A stretch of DNA of 64,000 bases, taken from contig JAYKXP010000125.1 of NCBI GenBank assembly GCA_037176845.1, positions 1-64,000 on the forward strand. The letters run 5' to 3'. Numbering within the stretch: the first letter of the stretch is position 1; the number at the start of each line of letters is the position of its first letter. Positions 44,266 to 56,729 of the stretch are shown here, piece after piece. A program made the position numbers and the translations under genes. Source of the DNA: Paramarasmius palmivorus (taxonomy: Eukaryota; Basidiomycota; Agaricomycetes; Agaricales; Marasmiaceae). The notes below the pieces were generated by a model that saw only the letters and a program-made list of their open reading frames with translations, did no database searches and was not told the origin of the DNA.

Positions 44266-47200
44266 CTAGAACATTCGAGTCATCCCCCCAGTACCTCCTG
44301 CTAGACCCCCCCAACTCCGCGTTCTCGTCACTACATTCGCGCCTCCCCCCACGTGAATGCCTTCCCCATCCCCTGTGTCACCACGACCTGCACCTGTTAC
44401 AGCTGCTGAACTTTTTCTCCTGGCATTAGGTGGCCTATCACCCGCCCAGCCAACGTCTTGTATACTTGGCTCGCCAACACCGACAGCATCGACCATTTGT
44501 CCGCGTCCTGGCCGTCTCTTCGGATTTAGTTGCACCAGAGTCGGGAATTGACTAACGTTGGAAGGTGCCACGCCATTTTCACCTACAGGTTCCATAGCTG
44601 GAGGGTTATGTAGATCATGTCCATTTCCGTTCTGGTTATCCCATTGACCACTGACATTGGCAGAGCTCCGTCGTCGGGGACCTACTGTCTCCGCTCGAGT
44701 GAGCTGTCGTGACCACAACAAGTTGGCTCTCAGACTCTCTGACATCTCTTTCCTCAACATCAGCTGCCTCGTTGTCCTAGGCGAAGAGGGAGGCGCTGCC
44801 GGAGGTAAGTTGTAAGGATAACCGAGAGGCATGGGTGCCGTGGGCGTCGCTGTGGCTCCAGGAACGTGTTGCGAGCGTGATCGTTGCATCTGCGCCGGAG
44901 GTAGCAAAGCTGTAGGCGGTATATCCGTTGAGGCACGACCAGGCATATCAGGACGGGGTGATATTCTCCCCGAGTCCTGCTGCTGGCGAAATGGTTGAGT
45001 TGGTTGCTGTTTTTGCTTGGCAGCATTACGTTGTTTCAGGATTGCCTCAAGTTTTCCTTGTGCAGCGCTCTTGGACATGTCCACTCGATTTTCCTCTTCG
45101 GTGTCGGTATCCTCCATCTCTTGGTCTTGAGGCCGAGCTTTGGGTCGATATCCGCCGCTACCCGCTCTGTTCCGTTGGGGTTGATTGTTTCGTATTTGAC
45201 CCTCGACTAGACCATTATCCTTGACACTTGCAGCAGTTACGCGTTCAGCCACAGGTAATGCAACAGCACTCTTGCTAGGCTTGAGTCCAGGAGCCTGCGG
45301 TCGCATAGTTCCGATATGAAGATCACCTTTACGAGGCGGGGCGACGGCACGCCCAGGAGGTGCTGCGGCGGAGATGCCACCTTTTTTGACCTCAATAGGC
45401 CCTGGTAACTGATGGTGTCCATCTTCGCCTCCTACAGGCGTCAGAGGTGCAATACCCAGCCTTGTTACACCTCCTTTCGGCATAGCCACATCTCCACTCG
45501 AATAGCCCCTCCGATATGGATGGTTGGCGGGGAAGATTTCTGGGTCTGGGTTCATCAATTGACTTAAGAAACCAGACCCAGATCGTGTCAATCCCGACCA
45601 TGCACGCTTGGGTTTCTTCGCAAATAGGTCCAACTGCCGCTGAGCTTCCAGTGCAGCCTCCGACATATCAACAGAACGACGAGATTGGCGGGCCGATGGC
45701 GCACGTCCATGACCAGGATTGGGATTAGGATTCGGATGTTGCTGAGGTTGTTGTGTATGCTCCTTTGTGCGAGTTGCAGGATTCCGGGGAGGTTGGTTCA
45801 GTTGATGCTGCTGAGTGAAGCCAAGCCCAGCCGGTCCAACAAATTTCGAAGAATGAGCTCGCTGGAGCACCTGGGGCGCAGGTGGATTGGGATAATGTCG
45901 AGGAGGACCTTTGGGTAACGGTTGCTGGAACTAGATACAGTTCGAATCAGCTTGAGCTTCTTCATGTGGCCTTGCAACATACCTGAGCTTTTTGTTTACC
46001 CTTGTCTTTACCATGCAAGTTCTCGTTGGTGTGTCGATTATCTGTGACAGTCCCATTCGAAAGCCTCTTCGTCCCACTTCCACGTGTTAAGGCACCCTGA
46101 GCAGTGGTGACAGTGGCTTGGATCGTACTTCCGGCCTGCACATGATTGAGCAATGAGCTTTAGCTTCAAAGACGTAACTTACCTCAGGGTCTTTAGAAGG
46201 CTCGTCATCAGCTGAAGAAGCAGAAGTCCAGCCCTCGTCATCCTCCGTCGGTTCACTGTCAGCAGGTGCAGCATCTGACCCTTTACGAGGAGCTTCTGTG
46301 ACTTTCGGTGCTGCGGTAATTGTCTCGGTACGAGCCGACGATTTCCTAGACGTATCTGGGACCTCGCTGTTCGGCTTCTTGTCGACATCTTCGTCATCCT
46401 CTTCGGTCTCTTCCCAATCGTCATCGTCTTCATCAGAGTCGTCATCATCATCCGTAGCTATTACGACGATCTTTCTGCCATTCGGACCCACGACCGCTCC
46501 CACTACACCCTCCTTTTTCGTGCTCTGCTGTCTGGCTATTTGGTCTGTTGGTGCTGCTTTGGTCAAGTGCTGAGTACCAGGTGACACAGTAGCATTCGGG
46601 GATATTGTAGCAGCGGACGTTTGTCGAGGCTCCAGCTGCGTCTCTGTCTGTCCTTGGGATGACGGCGACGCGGTGAGTTGAGTCTTGTCATCGAGAATCC
46701 GCGAAACAGGCTGCTGTACTTGTAGCTGTTGATTAGAAACACCATTTGTTGATGCTTCGCTTTGTACGTGCTGTATCGCATCACCACGACCTTGTTGTGC
46801 CCCATTCGGTGAGGTCAGCACAGGGGGTGAATGACTTGACATCCTTCTCGACCTCGACGATCTTGACCTCGACCTGGACTGAGATTGTGACAAAGACCGT
46901 GACAATGAAGACGAATCGTCATCGTCCTCCCAGCCCTCGTCATCGTCGTCGCCATTACCAACACGGAACAACCGCTTCGCTTGCTGCTGAGCGCCCTGAC
47001 TCGGTTTTTGGGTCTGGGTTGATGGACCGGTATTAGGCTGGTTTTGACTTTGGTTCAAAACCTGGAAGATACCGTATCCGTACGGCCGCGTGTACCTGCC
47101 TCTATCCCCCGTCGCCTTTGCGCCTAAAGCTAGTCCGGCATCTCCACTACCTTTCCGTCTTGGCCGAGGCTTGGCTCCGCCAGCATCATTAGCACTAGTG

Positions 47201-49241
47201 CTAGTAGTGTTCTTAGCACGAGGTGATGTACTTGCACTAGGTGCTGCGGAGGTCATAGTCAACCCTTCAGCCAATCTGGTTCTGCTACGACTCCTGCTCC
47301 GGCTGCCAGACACACTCTTAGACTTCCCGCGGCGTGCGAAGTCTTTCTGAGGATGATGTCCGTAATTATGTGTCGTATGATAAGGGTAATGATGCGAGTT
47401 TGTGGTACGCTTTGCCGTTCGCGAGTGAGACGATGACGACGGTGACGATGGACCAGCAGTTGGATAAGGATGCGACAATGTAGAGCTAGTGGCAGTTGGT
47501 GGCGCCACTTCCGCATCTGAATGGGAGGTTTGGCGCCGTTGGTTCAGTGGCTCCTGTGACACATCGGCGTCTAGAGGCGAAACCGACATCAACTCGGAAT
47601 GAGACGCGTCACTTCTCCGCCCAAATGAGCTTCCCGAATAGGAGTTGAACGAGGACTGTGATTGGTCTCCACTGCCGTTGGTTCCGCTGCCTGGACTAGG
47701 AGAAGCGTTGGTTGAGCTGAGGAAGAATTTCGGCGCAAGCGAAGAAGCGGATGCATCACGGCCTGGAGATGTAGAGGACTTGTCAGAAGATGTAGGTAAT
47801 CCTCTGACAGACCCACTAGTGTTACCGGAAGCATTAACTTTATTAGCATTTCCGCCAACACTAATCCTGTTGTTGCCACTGGAAGCCTGACCTGAAGGCA
47901 CAGCAGTTGATGATGCAGTCTCCGTGGTGTGCGCGCGACTCGAGTTTTGATCTGTCGAGTTGACATTCATCGTCCAATTATGGAACGATGCAACAGAACT
48001 TGAGGAAGGATCCGGAGAAAGCGGTAGAAGTGACTCTGGAATATGCATTGGCTCCATACTCCGAAGTTGGGAGGTTGATGTCCCCGACTGTGCCAATCCT
48101 ACAGTGCGACTTGTCGCCACAGAGTGGAAAGCCGACAATGTTCCTGTACCTGGATTTGGCTGAGGATGGGGGACTGATCTTTTATCCTCCGATGCTGACG
48201 GTGCTTCTGGAGATAAAGCAAACTTGCGCGCGTCTGTCTGCGAGTGCGGATTGGGGGTGGAGTTATCATTCGCCATATTTGAGTTTGGGGTTGATGTGGG
48301 CTGGAGCAATTGCACTGGGGGTAGCAGCAATTTGCCAGTGAATTTCTGACTCGACGATAAGGATGCGGAATCGGTCGTCGCAACCGAGACAGTGACTGGG
48401 AGATGTAATGAGACCGACATGGGTACGGGGGTAGCGGGCGGCGTGGGATGAGGTGTTGGATTCGGCGTAGGGTTGACGACAACTACGCGAGGGAAGAATG
48501 ATAAGCCGCCGCGAGGATTTATACCGTTGTCAGATTGGGTCGAGTTTATGGTCGGCGCAGATGTGGACGATGTTGATACAAAATTGGAAGTGGAAATACT
48601 CGGAATAGACGATGGTGCAGCGACTGCCGGGTGCGGTGATTGAGGAGGTACACCCTGAGATGAATAGGCATCGTGTGGTATTATTGATATCGAGAGAAGT
48701 TCAGTAGCAGGGGTAGGAAGCACATTGACTGGTGGAACATTATTCATGGCCTCCTTCTTCTCGACAGGGATCCGGAACTTTGAGTTGAGGGTGTGCGTCG
48801 TGTTTGGTGACGACCCAGGCAGCATCTCATAGATGACCTGACCAATCGGCTGCCTCGCAACGATCCGAGCACCTGAGAAAATCCAGAAAATTCAGGAAAA
48901 AACTCAAGAGAGATTGTAGGACAAGAGTGCGCACCTTGAGACAAGACAAAAGGCCCATCGGTTACTTCGGACAGTGGAGAATTTGGAGTCAGTGGTCGAT
49001 ACGAGTTTGTCGCTGCCAATTCCCGATACCACAGTCGCCAGCTGATATTCTCAAGTCGTGGCCCGTCATGGAGAGAACCCTTGCACTTTGTGAAGACTGG
49101 AAAGATATCGGTGAGCTCGAAGATAACCAAAAAAAGTAATTACTCACGATACCACAAAGATTCGAGGGCATGGTCACCGTCTAGATGCCTAAGAGCATCG
49201 GGGGCGACGGTGAGGACAGGGCTCGGAAAGTCGAGCAGCAT
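44266..49241 (-). CDS. AreA-GATA-like (DUF1752) and DUF3295 regulatory protein
   Basis: Five exons: 49241-49148, 49096-48935, 48872-46183, a short one ending near 45,990 and a last one to 44,266. The total is roughly 1,500 residues. The N-terminus (LESLWY, FTKCKGSLHDG, RLENISWRLWYREL) is the conserved region of PF08550, found in AreA-type nitrogen regulators and in proteins without GATA fingers; no GATA finger is seen here. The long middle is Ser/Pro/Thr-rich with acidic runs (WEDDDDSSSL, DSDEDDDDWEETEEDDED). The last exon carries MLRKEMSESLRANLLWSRQL, like the DUF3295 C-terminal motif. Likely a nutrient-signalling regulator; no enzyme motif. Confidence 0.8.
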
Positions 49242-52200
49242 GGCATGTGGGATTCAAGCGGAAAGGTATACAGCGACCTTGGGACTGGCATAAACATATT
49301 ATTTTCCCTTTCCGGTATCAGGTGACAGGAGACAGTCGGGCCGGAATAACTGTGGGAACGGATTGCCTGTTTGACGTCCCACGTTGCAACATTTCCCCGC
49401 TCTCCCATGACCTCGGTCAGATGTAGTCCTTTCGCTTCCCTTGATGCTGCATTGCCTCCATTTACTCAACAAATCACCACACACCGCTATCTCTTGGGTC
49501 TTTTCCCCACATTGCCACATATACACTAGTATATACTTCATACCGTCTCACTCGGCTAAATCCTTTCTGGGCTCTAGTTACCGCTACCTGTATTTCTCAG
49601 ACTTCCGGTCCAAACTCCTCTGTCTAGTCTTCGGCTCTTTGCTACCTACGGAACTAGAAACGCGTTCTTCACCAGGAACTTCCCCTGACCGCACCGTGTC
49701 CTTTATCAGTGCTTCGCCACCTCATCTCAGCCTCACCATCTGCAAGCGTCTGGTCAACTGACCTGCCTGCTGTCACAGCAACTGGCACTAAATCCTCTGG
49801 AACTAGCACTATCGTAACATCGTATGAATCTTGATAGGTCTTAAATCACCTCTGATCCATCACCCATCTTCGTGACGACCGATAATTCTTTATTCTTTGA
49901 ACTGACTCAAAACATAAGTACTAAATTAGTCGGTCAAAGGAAGCCTCCTTCTGTTCTATGAATTCTGCTCCGGAAGACGTCTAGAGAGACTGCAACCTTC
50001 TGAGGCATCAATTACTACTTCTTAATCTCACGAGTTGACAACATTACCGAGAGCCAATCATTGTGGCCTTCATGCCGTTCCCTACGGACCAGGACCCCTC
50101 TGTCGTATGTTAGAGCTAGTCCCGAACGTGTTTATCAGCCCCACACAGGTATGTGCGATCAGCACTCTGCTTTTAGTGAGCTACGTGGCCCAACATACAC
50201 TTTAGCTTCGACCCAAGCGGACATAACGCTTTTGCGGGATCTCCGTCTTCCAGGCCACCGGAATCGCTCTCTGGTCCCCTGTCTTCTCCAGACGGGGTCT
50301 ACAGAACCCGAAATGCTCGAGGCTGCTTACTCTTCGAGCGGAAACTGCCGCAATCCTATTTCGTTACACCTGCAAAGGTGTATACGTTTCGGCGTCACTC
50401 CTCACCGAAACTCGCATCAGCCTGCACAGGTCAGCAGACACTTTATGAAGGTTAGAATGGGCGGGAGTCCAAAGGCGAATGATAGGACCATGCATGCTAC
50501 TGACCCAGAAAGGACGTGCGTTTCACATCTCGCCATAGCCGTGTCCAAGCGCTGGCGATGGTCGCTCTCGCTTGATGGGTTGGCGTTGATCCCCGTTATC
50601 TTTATATAGGATTCTCCTGCCACTGAAACATTTGGACGTCTTTTCTCTGGATGCTCCACAATCAGCGATCCTTGTTGCAGAGGTGAAGCATTCCTTTGCT
50701 ATACTTGTCAGCTGAGAAATCCAATTCAGGATGCACACCGCCACAGTCGTCAGATGCGTAGGATCGTGACGTTTTCCTTCGGGTGTAATTTTTGATTCGC
50801 AAGTCCCAGGGGTCGGGGAACTTTTGGGGACATGTTCCGGGCCAAGGACCTATAAATGAATGGTCATACATAAGTAAAAGGTTGTGGTGAGGCACCAAAG
50901 ACTAATCATACGGTCAGCAGCCAATCCTCATCTCCCAAGTCCCGTCTTAACACACGACGCAGTTGCTTGGACACGATCGGGTTTCTATGTTGGTCAAGCG
51001 GTATTACTTATGCATATCCCGAGGCCTCGCTTCTTCTTGGTCCTGATTATGACGTCCGTCCCCGTCGCGAGTATGGATTTTAGAAGCCTTCGAGTCTCAA
51101 CTGACATTGAAGCCACATAGCCAAGGCCAAGCATTGTCACACCCTCATAGGGCGTGTCTTCGTTATATTTACAATGCGCCGAAAACTTGTTTTTGGCTTG
51201 ACTTAGGTGCTGGCTTCGGATTCATCCTTCTTACAGGGTTTCTTCGTCCCTTACCGCTTCGAATAGGGATGGCTTGCGTACAGGATGCTTCCCACAATCT
51301 ATTTGATTGGTCGCCGCAAGTAAGCGACGATAAGGCGTTGGCAGTTCGACAACAAACCGACAGGTTTCCCCGCAAATGTCGAGGCAAAGCCACCGAAATC
51401 GCAGGGTCGATGGGAAATCACTCTCAGGCATTTTCAAGGGTCTTCGGTATGTTCAATACATATTGTTGGACTCGGAGGAGGAGATCGAGCTAAGAACGTC
51501 TTGCGTAGGTATCATGGGGTCAGGAAAAATAAATATGTGAGTTCAACCTCGATCTGAACCGAGCTGCCTCGAGTCGTCGGAAGTGGTGCTTACCGTATTT
51601 TGGGCATCCAACTTCCTTTCACAACAATATATCGAATGGCCACGACGCTCAGGGATGCGCGTAATGTGGCAGGGAAAATACAGGACTTTGACTACAACCG
51701 CTTCCGGCGAACACCCCGACTCAAATCCGTGTTGACCAAGAAAGAGGCTAGTATCACGAGTGACAGGAACCGCCACTACAATGTGCGAGATGCTAGCACC
51801 GACTTCCCGACTTCGAACGTCGAATCTGACTTGCCAGCGCTACGTACATTGTGTTGGAAAAGGATCAGAAACGATGAATGTACGTATTTGCGGTAAAGTT
51901 CCTTTGATTGATGCGAAGGAGTTGAGGTTCACGGCGTAGCGCGGGCTGGCTAGATTATACTGGCCTTGACCTAGACTATGTATCATGACTTATTATCATT
52001 CAGGTTGTAAATTGAATTTTAGCGTGGTATTAGCCTGTGTTGTCGGATATCGACGTCTCAGAGTAAATCCAGGATTTCTGGATCCTTTTTACCTTCTGGA
52101 GAATCGGCCAACTATTTCATTCCAACGAAGTGTGTACCGCAATTCGTGATATCTTGTCGACGGCACCGGTCCTTCTGATGAGCGTCTAATTTTGGTCTTC

Positions 52201-54139
52201 GCTGATGCTTGGGCGCTACCTTACCTATCTCTCAACAACCATCATCCGCTTGCGCTCAATTGGCATCTCTTATCTTCCCGTCGATGATGGCCTTTCGTGC
52301 TTCCCCAGACGTGCTCCAACTCGTTCTCAATCTTGACCTGCGATGGAGTCACGTCAGAATTGTGGAGACATGAAATCCATGAACGTTGATGCATTCGGAC
52401 TCTCTACTGTTTCCCCGTACTGCATCACCGAATCTATTGGCATTTGTACTATCTTGGTTCCGGCACATGGAAACAATAAACGAAGACTCCAAGCCTTCTC
52501 CTGATTTTCCGATTCACTTCTTGGTTCTTTGCTCACTTCCGAACATTGAACAGTTCGGAAATTCAGATCCGGTGAAACCCCATTATTGACTTGACGGTTG
52601 AAGGACGAGGACTTGGACAAGCTTGGCGAGTCCATGCAGGTTCAATATGACTACTCTCAGCCAAATAACACTTGTAATGCGGCCGCAGGCTCCTCGATTC
52701 CTATTCAAGCTCTCCAAACACTTCAATCACGCAACTGCCGCTCCGGGATCATGCATGGTGCGTAGATTCGAAATCGTCCTGTCCTAAGTCTTCGGGATAG
52801 CCGAAAACGCAACAGTTCAACTATTCATGGATTCCTTTGTCATATCTACATAGTGGCAGTGAGTTCTCCCTACTTGTCTGCTAACCTGGACAACTTACTC
52901 GGATATGCCAGATACGAAGCTGTTTCTGTTCATATTTCATTCATGAGCCATCAATCTCCAAGATTAAGGAACTTCTGTCTTGAATCTTCGTCATATAATT
53001 GTAAGTTATAGTACATTCTACTTGGTTCGAGGCTGACATCGTACCCAGTGCCATGATAACTTAATTGCAATTTCCCAAAATTCACGCACCCTGTTCAATC
53101 TGGACCGCCGAACGTTCCTGAACACGACAACAATATTGATAGTTCACTACGCAGCAGTCATGAGAGTATTCGAGAACTCAGCCATGATGTATGATGCCCA
53201 GTCTTTTCTTTTCAGTTTTTGCCCCATAAAAGACACAAATCACAAGCCTCTCCCGCCAGTTCGTGAACCCAACAAAGCCGCCCGCGGATCAAAGGTGACG
53301 TTCATCTACAAGTTTACTATTTTTCCTCGAAATAGAGTTACCCATTACCCCAGGTTTCTCATTTCTATATCCTTTCATCTACGCCACACAGTCGCGTCAT
53401 TTGTCGCACGTCGGTCTATCTAGACTCCCGTTTCTAGCCTTACCCAAACCAGCCTGAAAGACTCAGCACGGGCATACGACTTCCAATATCCAACGCTTTG
53501 AATCTGATGCGTTAAGTAACGTTTTGACGTTGATGCAGATGGCTTGCCGTGGCATGGGATACATTGCGCGCTTGCTCAGCTAGATCCTTACCTTCAAGGC
53601 AGGCAAGTAAAACGCCACACCGCATGTTACGCGCGGCTTCACTTAATCATATTCAAAACCAGATGCCGATTGCTACAATCATTCTCATTCAAGGGGTGCC
53701 TCGTTCCCTGAATCCTTTTTCCCCCTGTTTCCTTGTCCCTGAAAGAGAGAACAACACTGACATAAACCCAGCAACGCCATGGAGAGATATTGTGCACGTT
53801 TGAAAGGCACGCATGGATTACGATTGCAAGGAGCACACGTTGAGATATCAAAAGGTACTAGAGGGGTTTCTTTACAGATAAGTATGATGTTGATACAGTA
53901 ATGAACAAGTACGCTGGTTAATGCTACAGCTGCGATACGATACGATACGTGATGAGGCTATCATACACCGAAGGCAAGAAGAGAGAGAGATTGCGAAATG
54001 GAAATGAAAGTGTATGATACCCCCTCCGCGGAGCCTCAAACCCGATAAACCGAGAGCTTCTCTCCGAGTAGCTCGGTGCAAGCAGTAATAAAAGTTTGAC
54101 TGCATCTTTTTATAACATTCTCGTGCTCATACGACCGTG
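49242..54139. other. long gene-poor interval
   Basis: Nearly 4.9 kb with no recognisable gene. Open frames on both strands (for example 50,061-50,609 plus and 51,600-51,896 plus) have no family motif, no matching introns and no consistent coding bias. No tandem repeat, tRNA or transposon signature was noticed. It may hold non-coding RNAs, old transposon remains or regulatory DNA. Confidence 0.5.
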
Positions 54140-55306
54140 TCAGGGCGTCGGAGGAGAAGTGGAAGCAGGAGAAGAAGGCAGGCTGATGTCGTGTGCATGT
54201 GTTAAATCTGAAGGTGGCGATGGTGTGGCCGGAACCCGCTCGAAATCCGATGAGGAAGTTACTTCAGAGTCGATATCGCATTTACCCTTCTCGAGGTGAT
54301 ATTTTAGGCCATTGGCGTTCAAGTATGACTGTGAGAGGAGTAATGAGTCAGGCGATCTATGTTTGTGGACTGGCATAAACATGTGTACTCACTTTTATGC
54401 AACCTGGAGTCTATATCAGAGATCAGTTATCAATAAAGCGCGTGTGAGAAGTATAGAACGGAACTTACAGGACATTTATATTTCCGTTCTCGATTTGCAA
54501 TGTTCTTCCACCGTTTGTTCATTTTCGGGCCGTGGTGTTCAAGACGAACTTTGTTTTTGTGTGAATGTGAAGTGGTAATGGCGTTGCGGCGGCGAGAAGC
54601 ATCGGTCGACATCTCCGTCATGGACATGATGGGTATCGGTCTTATGGGAGTAGGCGAGACCGGGGACGGGGACGGTGACATTGGCTCTTCATCGCTAGAC
54701 GAATCGGAACTAGCAGATGACGGTGATGAGAGGGGTATGGAACTTGGAATGGTAGGTGCAGGCGAAGGTGTCGTACTCGGCGGTAGGGATTCCACATGGT
54801 CGGATGGCTCGCGTTGGGTATAGTCGTGATCATAATAATCAAGTCCATCATACTCATGAAACGCGACGGCCGCACGACGCTCATCCGGAGATGAATATCT
54901 CGTGAGTGGTGTAGGTGGAAATGGGAACGTGAATTCGAAATGTGCATGTGGTTGTGGTTTTGATCTCGAGTGGTCTGTGGTTGGTTTATCGGAAAAAGGG
55001 CCGACTTTTGGGTGGTAAAGGGCTCTTCCATCTAGATTGCGAACGATAACATGAGCCTCTTCAATGTGCTCAAGGAGTTCGTGGAAGCCAGATAGCTGAG
55101 CATCGCAGCAAAAGAAGCTCGAACACTGCAAAACATTTGTGAGTTAACCAGAGTAAAAACGTGTAAAATCAAACGGAGGAAACACATACAAAACTCCGTT
55201 CAAATGAGGCGATTCGATTCATATCTTGCGAGATATCGTCTTGGGCGTACCACGCGTTGGGCATTGGGTTTGGGGAGTTTGGTGAGAAGGGAACCGGAAG
55301 ATCCAT
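54140..55306 (-). CDS. Sfp1-like C2H2 zinc-finger protein
   Basis: Four exons (55306-55190, 55125-54469, 54410-54393, 54328-54140) form 326 residues. Finger 1 is CSSFFCCDAQLSGFHELLEH followed by IEEAH. After a Ser/Pro-rich acidic linker and a basic stretch (KNKVRLEHHGPKMNKRWKN), finger 2 reads KYKCPTPGCIKSYLNANGLK then YH...KC. Paired fingers with a long linker and the NANGLKYH phrase resemble fungal Sfp1-type factors, which control ribosomal and growth genes in yeast. The 18-nt third exon encodes TPGCIK, including a zinc Cys. Upstream, an intron-like GTGAGT...CGCCAG (ending near 55,317) may lie in the 5' leader. Nuclear. Confidence 0.78.
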
Positions 55307-55873
55307 TGTTATATCCCTGGCGATATAAAAAAGATCACATGGCTCAGGTTCGACCATCACTGATTGTCGAAAGATATGAAAATTACTCACGTCGGAAAGT
55401 CGTGCGAGTGGTTTTGCCAGAACATTCAACCTTGAATGCGTGTGGTAGGAGCAAAAGGAGAGCAAGCCGAGGTTGGGATGATGCCCAGAGTGAAATGGGT
55501 GGGCTGGAAAAGGGCCAGAAGGCGACCAACAAGTCATTCAACAATCAATGAGACGCTCGGAAAAGAAGCAACAGAAGGGACAGGAGAGCAACGGTTGGGC
55601 CCCAGTGAGGTAATGAGTCAACTGCGAAGATTCCGAGTCAAGTAATCCAGGCCCCGGATCCGTTCTGTTTTGTACACGAGGCTCCAATTTTGACTTGGAG
55701 TGGGTCAAGGATGACAGAGGGAAGAAGAATTCGAGCGTTGATCTATTCTTGAAGCGATTTCCTGGTCTTCCACTGCCTTCTATCACCGCTAACAGCTACT
55801 AGTTGGCACTTAGCTTGCACGGAATATATCCCGCGAAAGTAGCTCGTTGACACGACGACCATAATTGACGTTA

Positions 55874-56251
55874 CTACTGACATGAATGATTCTCGATTCG
55901 GAGTCTGTTTACCTGTACAGGAGCCGAAATTTTGAGGAGCTGATGGGCCAAGTTTGGGTCTAGGGCACCAATGCACATGATAATTCCAAATTCCAAGTAT
56001 ACCACGGAGGAATAATGGTGGGTCTGCTGGCCATAGTCTCTGATCAGCGTGTTTTGGCGGTGTCTCTCGGTTAGTTGCGGTCGCCAGAGGGAGAGGTACA
56101 GTGAGCAGGAGGTTAGAGCACGCTGTAGAATGTCTTGGCTGGCTGGCGGAAGTACTGGTCGCGGAGAAGGGGAGGGGCTGATGCCAAGCGAGAGAGCGGC
56201 TCTTGCTCGTACCACCACTACCGGACCTTCATCTTCACTGTTCACGGCCAT
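55874..56251 (-). CDS. short unknown protein
   Basis: An open frame from 56,251 begins MAVNSEDEGPVVVVRAR and has a helical core (ILQRALTSCSLYLSLWRPQL, HQLLKISAPVQ). A GTAAAC donor follows at about 55,914, and downstream near 55,820-55,875 a second coding-like piece reads NYGRRVNELLSRDIFRAS then stop. I could not join the two in phase. Not recognised; possibly a real small gene. Confidence 0.4.
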   Translation of the reverse strand: MAVNSEDEGPVVVVRARAALSLGISPSPSPRPVLPPASQDILQRALTSCSLYLSLWRPQLTERHRQNTLIRDYGQQTHHYSSVVYLEFGIIMCIGALDPNLAHQLLKISAPVQVNRLRIENHSCQ

Positions 56252-56729
56252 TGCGATCCTCTATCCAAAGAAGACAAAGTAGAATGACAATGGCAGGACC
56301 AAGAACAAATACCTCTGGTCAATAAACCTTGTTTAATCCACGCACTCTTGCATGAATGAATCGACCACTCCCAACTCGGGCTCAGAATACCTGCAAATGA
56401 GGACATTTCTCGAGGGCGATGAGATACATGGATAAAATAACCGAGGAACGGCGATGGAGGATAATCAGGTATGACCACCATCCTGCCTTCAGTCATCCTT
56501 GAAACGACTAAAACGGCTGATTTCGAAATTGACCAGCTCATGCTTGAAAGCTTGAACACTCGGCCAGGGCACCCCGAACATCCGAATGCAATGCGAGGAA
56601 CCAGGATATTGTTCTAGCGTGTTCCAATTTCAATTTCGAAAACCATACCAGTGGGCTTGCTTCAGATAAAAACAATTCGGATGTTCCAACCTCTTTCCAG
56701 TCTTTTCTAGCCTGTCCCAAGCAGCAACC
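56252..56729. other. intergenic, divergent upstream region
   Basis: About 480 bases between the minus-strand small gene and the plus-strand deacetylase. It should hold both promoters. No clear TATA box was seen. Confidence 0.4.

Noticed and set aside
46298..48341. Plus-strand ORFs opposite the DUF1752 gene
   Set aside because: Shadows of the long Ser/Pro/Asp-rich exon; no family features.
50061..50609. 182-codon plus-strand ORF
   Set aside because: No recognisable domain, no introns in a region where true genes have many, and competing frames on the other strand.
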